This document shows, piece after piece, positions 60,676 through 64,000 of a stretch of DNA of 64,000 bases. This DNA comes from Okapia johnstoni (lineage: Eukaryota > Chordata > Mammalia > Artiodactyla > Giraffidae). The notes beneath the pieces were generated by a model. It was not told the DNA's origin. It saw nothing but the letters and a program-made list of their open reading frames with translations, and ran no database searches. Positions within the stretch are counted from its first letter, which is position 1, and each line of letters starts with the position of its first letter. Both the position numbers and the translations under genes were made by a program. The DNA is taken from NCBI GenBank assembly GCA_024291935.2, contig CM044312.1, positions 47,870,001 to 47,934,000 of the forward strand, written 5' to 3'.

Positions 60676-61040
60676 AACAGTTTAACATCAAAGTGTTCCC
60701 CAGGATTTTGTTCATTCGTTTGGGCTTCTACTCAAACTTAAAAGAGATTATTAGAAGTAGTGTTTGTGATTTCACCTTGTCTTAAATATTTACAGATGCT
60801 TAACTCTTAGATACTTTTCAAATTCCAATAGATTTAAACTCTAAGTATAAACATTCCTTTGGGGGTTTTCACTTTGTTCTGAAAGTGAAAACTATCAGAG
60901 GAATGTAACTGAAGCCTGATTTCCAAATGAAATATCCTCCAGCAATCAAAATATCCTATGCTGTTATTCCACCAGATAGTACACTTTACCCCAGGGAATG
61001 TTCTATAATAGGAAATCAAAATCTTGCTGCCCAAATTAAG

Positions 61041-61220
61041 TGGGCTTCCCAGGTGGTGCAGTGGTGAAAGAATCTGCCTTCCAACGCAGGAGACATGGAT
61101 TTGATCCCTGGGTAGGGAAGATCCCCTGGTGAAGGAAATGGCAACCCACTCCAGTATTCTTGCCTGGTGGGCTATATATAGTCCATGGGGTCGCAAAGAG
61201 GCACGACTGAACACACACAT

Positions 61221-61255
<35 letters not shown>
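61041..61255 (+). mobile_element. Bov-tA SINE ending in an AC microsatellite
   Basis: Full head (GGGCTTCCCAGGTGGTGCAG) and body. The 3' tail has expanded into about 20 AC units (61211-61255). Confidence 0.93.
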
Positions 61256-61257
<2 letters not shown>

Positions 61258-61429
61258 CATTAGATGGCTCTTTAGTATTTGTGAGTGCTCTCCTTCTGAG
61301 CTGCAGGGAGTAAGGACGTCTTCCAGAACAGGTGAGGAGAACCTGCTGCAGATTCCTATAAGCAGGAGTGATTTATTCAGGAATCACAGGAATCACAGAA
61401 TTTATTCAGGAATCACTTAGGTATCATCC

Positions 61430-61545
61430 CCTTCAGCTCCCTCAATTTGTGGAAGAGGAAACTGAGCAGAGAAGAGGTTAAATGATTTTTCCAGGATCCA
61501 CAGCTGTTTGAGTAAGACTGGGATTTGGCTCCCAAATCTCTATCA
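61430..61545 (-). mobile_element. MIR SINE fragment
   Basis: GGAAGAGGAAACTGAGCAGA and CCAGGATCCACAGCTG are complement-type MIR core phrases. Confidence 0.7.
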
Positions 61546-61927
61546 CACCCTGAAATCATGGAGCCCACTAGTCCTGAACGTAGGGTGAATTTCTCTAGAT
61601 GCATGAGCTTTGGATGGTGAAATCTGAAGACTCTCTGAGTTGATGGCTGCATCAGAAGGAATAAAAAAAAAAAAACTATTCTTTTTAAAAAGTAGAGCAT
61701 TTAAAATGGATTTTATTTTGTAACATATCATGTACTATCATTGAATTGATCCCGAATCCCATGGTGTTGTGATACACAATTAATCTGTATTTTGTATAAA
61801 CAAACTGCTAGTGATCACTACCTTAAGACTAACAGTTTGGAAAGCAAGCAAGGTAATTGGAAATTATAAATTCGAATCTTTTGAAAATGCAGTTTTGGCC
61901 AAAATAAATGTCTCCTTCAAAGAAGCA

Positions 61928-62142
61928 TGCATATCAGCTCAGTCGAGTCCTACTCTTTGAGACTGTATGGACTAGCCCACTAGGCTCCTCTGTCCATGGA
62001 ATTCTCTAGGCAAGAATACTGGAGGGGGTTGCCATTTCCTTCGTCAGGGGATCTTCTTGATCCAGGTATCAAACCCACATCTTCTGTGTCTCCTGCATCG
62101 CGTATGGATTCTTTACCGCTGAGCCACCAGGGAAGCCCCTTA
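61928..62142 (-). mobile_element. Bov-tA SINE with 9-bp target-site duplication
   Basis: Full complement ending CTGAGCCACCAGGGAAGCCC. AAAGAAGCA flanks at 61919-61927 and 62143-62151. Confidence 0.93.
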
Positions 62143-62194
62143 AAAGAAGCAGAAGGTGGAATCTGTGCATAGCTTGATGAAACGATTATTTAGA

Positions 62195-62335
62195 GTCAAA
62201 GGATCTAGGAGCTGGAAGGGATCACACAGATCAACCAATCCAGCTCTTTGTTTTACAGAAAAGGATTCTGAGGCCCATTGAGTTTACCTAAAGTAACACA
62301 AATAGTGACCCAACTGGAAAGTGTAGGACTCACTC
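62195..62335. mobile_element. MER5A-like DNA transposon remnant
   Basis: GGAGCTGGAAGGGATCACAC, then CCAATCCAGCTCTTTG and AAAAGGATTCTGAGGCCC resemble the MER5 (hAT-Charlie) consensus. Non-autonomous, no coding. Confidence 0.6.
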
Positions 62336-62890
62336 CAAAACAAGACTGATCTTTTTTCCTACTTAACTGGAAAGTCTCACTTAGAGAATGTCAGGGTAGA
62401 ATCATGATAGCTTCACAAATGTTTTCTAAATTTTGGTAGATTTAGAATTTATCCAACTCTTAAATACAGTACATTTGATTCAACTTACTTTTCAAGGACT
62501 AATCATTCCCATGACGTTGTCCAGATTACAGTTCTCCCAAACAAACATTAACTGGAAATGACATATTAATGTGATAATGACAAGCAACAATAAAATTAAG
62601 GCAATTCATCTTTATTTAAACACAAGCTCGGTATTTGGTGTTAAATGTGAAATGGCAAAAGGTATGAAATCCACATCAGTGCACAAAATTGAGATTGACA
62701 CACAGAGTTTCTCAACTTTATTTCAAGGAGAAGCAGTGGCTCACATCCCTGGCAGATTGAGATCTCTCAGGGAAGGTTTGGGAACCCTGTAGTTCTAGAA
62801 GGCTGGAGGCAGGGAAGATGCCAATAATGAAGTCCCTCAGCAGAGTGGAGAAATGGAGTATCTAGTATTAAACGCAGTCTTCCCACAAGT
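62336..62890. other. Non-coding, no recognised feature
   Basis: A 73-codon open frame at 62571-62792 has no motif. Confidence 0.45.
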
Positions 62891-62899
62891 TCTCTTGGC

Positions 62900-63215
62900 C
62901 CTCTTTCACCTCCTTGGAGAATTTGCTAAGTTGTCACCTTCTCAGTGAGATGTCCTTGACCACCCTGTTGAACCCTTCTCATAGTGCCCACCCCAGGATT
63001 ATTGACCCCTTTGACCTGGTTCTGTTTATTTTCCATAGCACTTATCTCCTGCTATCTTAATTCCCTTTGCTAACTGTAATTCACTCTTGATTATGCTAGA
63101 ATATAAGTTCAAAGGAGTAGGACATGTTTTGTTGTTTTTGTTCAATAATGTATTGCAAGTACCCAGAACAGCACCTGACATATAATATAGTCTCAGTAAA
63201 TACTGTGGAAGGAAT
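62900..63215 (+). mobile_element. L2 LINE 3' end
   Basis: GTGAGATGTCCTTGACCACC, CTTATCTCCTGCTATCTTAA, CAGAACAGCACCTGACATAT and CTCAGTAAATACTGTGGAAG follow the L2 3' terminal order. Confidence 0.82.
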
Positions 63216-63264
63216 TAATGTACTGTCCTCGAATGGCATTCTTTGAGCTGTCAAAGGTTCCCAC

Positions 63265-63608
63265 CTTTTTAAAAAATTTATGTATGTATTTATTTATTTA
63301 TTATTGGCTGTGCTGGGTCTTTGTTGCTGCCTGTGGGCTTCCTCTAGTTGTGGCAAGGGCAGGGGCTGGTGCTACTCTTCACTGCAGTGTGTGGGCTTCT
63401 CGTTGTGGTGGCTTCTTTTGTTTCAGAGCTTGGGCTCTAGGCACACAGGCTTCAGTAGTCGTGACTTGCAGGCTCTAGAACACAGGCTCCATAGTTGTAG
63501 TGCACGGCATTAATTGCCCCACGGCATGTGGGATCTTCCTGGACCAGGGATCAAACCCATGTCCCCTGCATCAACAGGTGGATTCTTAACCACTGGACCA
63601 CCAGGGGA
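63265..63608 (-). mobile_element. CHR-type SINE (long form)
   Basis: T-rich/ATTT tail on the left, then TTGGCTGTGCTGGGTCTTTG, GTGGGCTTCTCGTTGTGGTG, and the head complement TTCTTAACCACTGGACCACC. Imperfect flanking repeats CCCACCTTTTT and CCCACTTTTTT. Confidence 0.9.
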
Positions 63609-63981
63609 ATACAGTGCCCACTTTTTTCTTCTTCTCGCTGGCAGTCACTGTCTTCTGCCTGGATATGCCCTGTCCATCAGCAGCCAGTCATGGTGAAGAG
63701 CCAGGCTTCATTATTATCTTGCCCTCTTGAAAGATAAACATCGTGGTTTTTTTGGCTTTCTGATAATGATAGCTCACTTTCTTAATATCAGTGTGATTTT
63801 TCAGCCCTCATAAATATTTCTGCATGTTTAAGTTCTACTCAATTTGCCACCTTCTAGATTCAGTTAACCTAAAATGTGTCCTGAGCACCCATGATGTGTG
63901 TACTTGGTGCCAGACGTTCAATGCTGAGAGCAGACATGAGTAGTACATTCTGGAATTTATTAGACTCCCTTAAAGCTTCTC

Positions 63982-64000
63982 TACTTTGGCCACCTGATGC
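63982..64000 (+). mobile_element. Start of a BovB 3' fragment at the window edge
   Basis: The last bases, ACTTTGGCCACCTGATGC, match the BovB 3' region seen at 49.6 and 60.4 kb. Only 19 bp are visible. Confidence 0.7.

Noticed and set aside
47800..64000. Coding exons of CHN2, the expected neighbour of CPVL
   Set aside because: No translation on either strand matched the chimerin SH2, C1 or RhoGAP sequence that I recall. Non-coding first exons cannot be excluded.
1..64000. CRISPR arrays, operons, phage or bacterial mobile elements
   Set aside because: Nothing of the kind is present; the sequence is a ruminant nuclear locus.

Overview
The window is mammalian nuclear DNA from a pecoran ruminant, most likely a bovid. 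The basis is its repeat content: BovB (RTE-type) LINEs, tRNA-headed Bov-tA SINEs, BovA2 dimers and CHR-type SINEs, alongside ancient MIR, L2, L1 and LTR remnants. Species-level assignment is not possible from what is visible. There are no bacterial or viral genes, no CRISPR array and no operon-like layout.

One protein-coding gene is recognisable, on the minus strand: the 5' portion of CPVL (probable serine carboxypeptidase, vitellogenic-like, peptidase family S10). Five exons can be placed with exact, phase-compatible splice sites. In transcript order these are 29043-28855 (5' UTR tail, start codon, signal peptide), 22432-22314, 3606-3492, 2522-2464 and 644-565. Spliced together they read continuously for 179 codons plus a split codon. 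They end just before the exon expected to carry the catalytic serine, so the remaining part of the roughly 476-residue protein lies off the low-coordinate edge. Introns are about 6.4, 18.7, 1.0 and 1.8 kb. Sequence above 29043 would be 5' UTR intron or upstream flank. Candidate upstream elements are a splice-bounded segment at 43492-43579, a CpG-denser patch at 47.8-48.1 kb and several LTR remnants at 48.3-50.8 kb.

The rest is repeats. A nearly full-length but disabled BovB (3.85-7.27 kb, plus strand) sits antisense in the 18.7 kb CPVL intron. A second, internally derived BovB piece lies at 56.2-58.1 kb. BovB 3' tails or relatives occur near 20.7, 36.0, 49.5, 53.7 and 60.4 kb, and another begins at the right edge. 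About twenty Bov-tA/BovA2 SINEs are scattered on both strands, several with readable target-site duplications. Microsatellites include a (TG)n(CG)n tract near the last visible CPVL exon, (TA)n between two head-to-head SINEs, and GT/AC tracts grown from SINE tails. Most of the long open frames are SINE or BovB translations, not genes.

I found no convincing new biological system. The observations most worth checking are the apparent loss of the upstream CPVL initiator Met, the CA-repeat beside a CPVL splice donor, the head-to-head SINE palindrome around a TA tract, and a BovB sub-lineage insertion shared by two copies.
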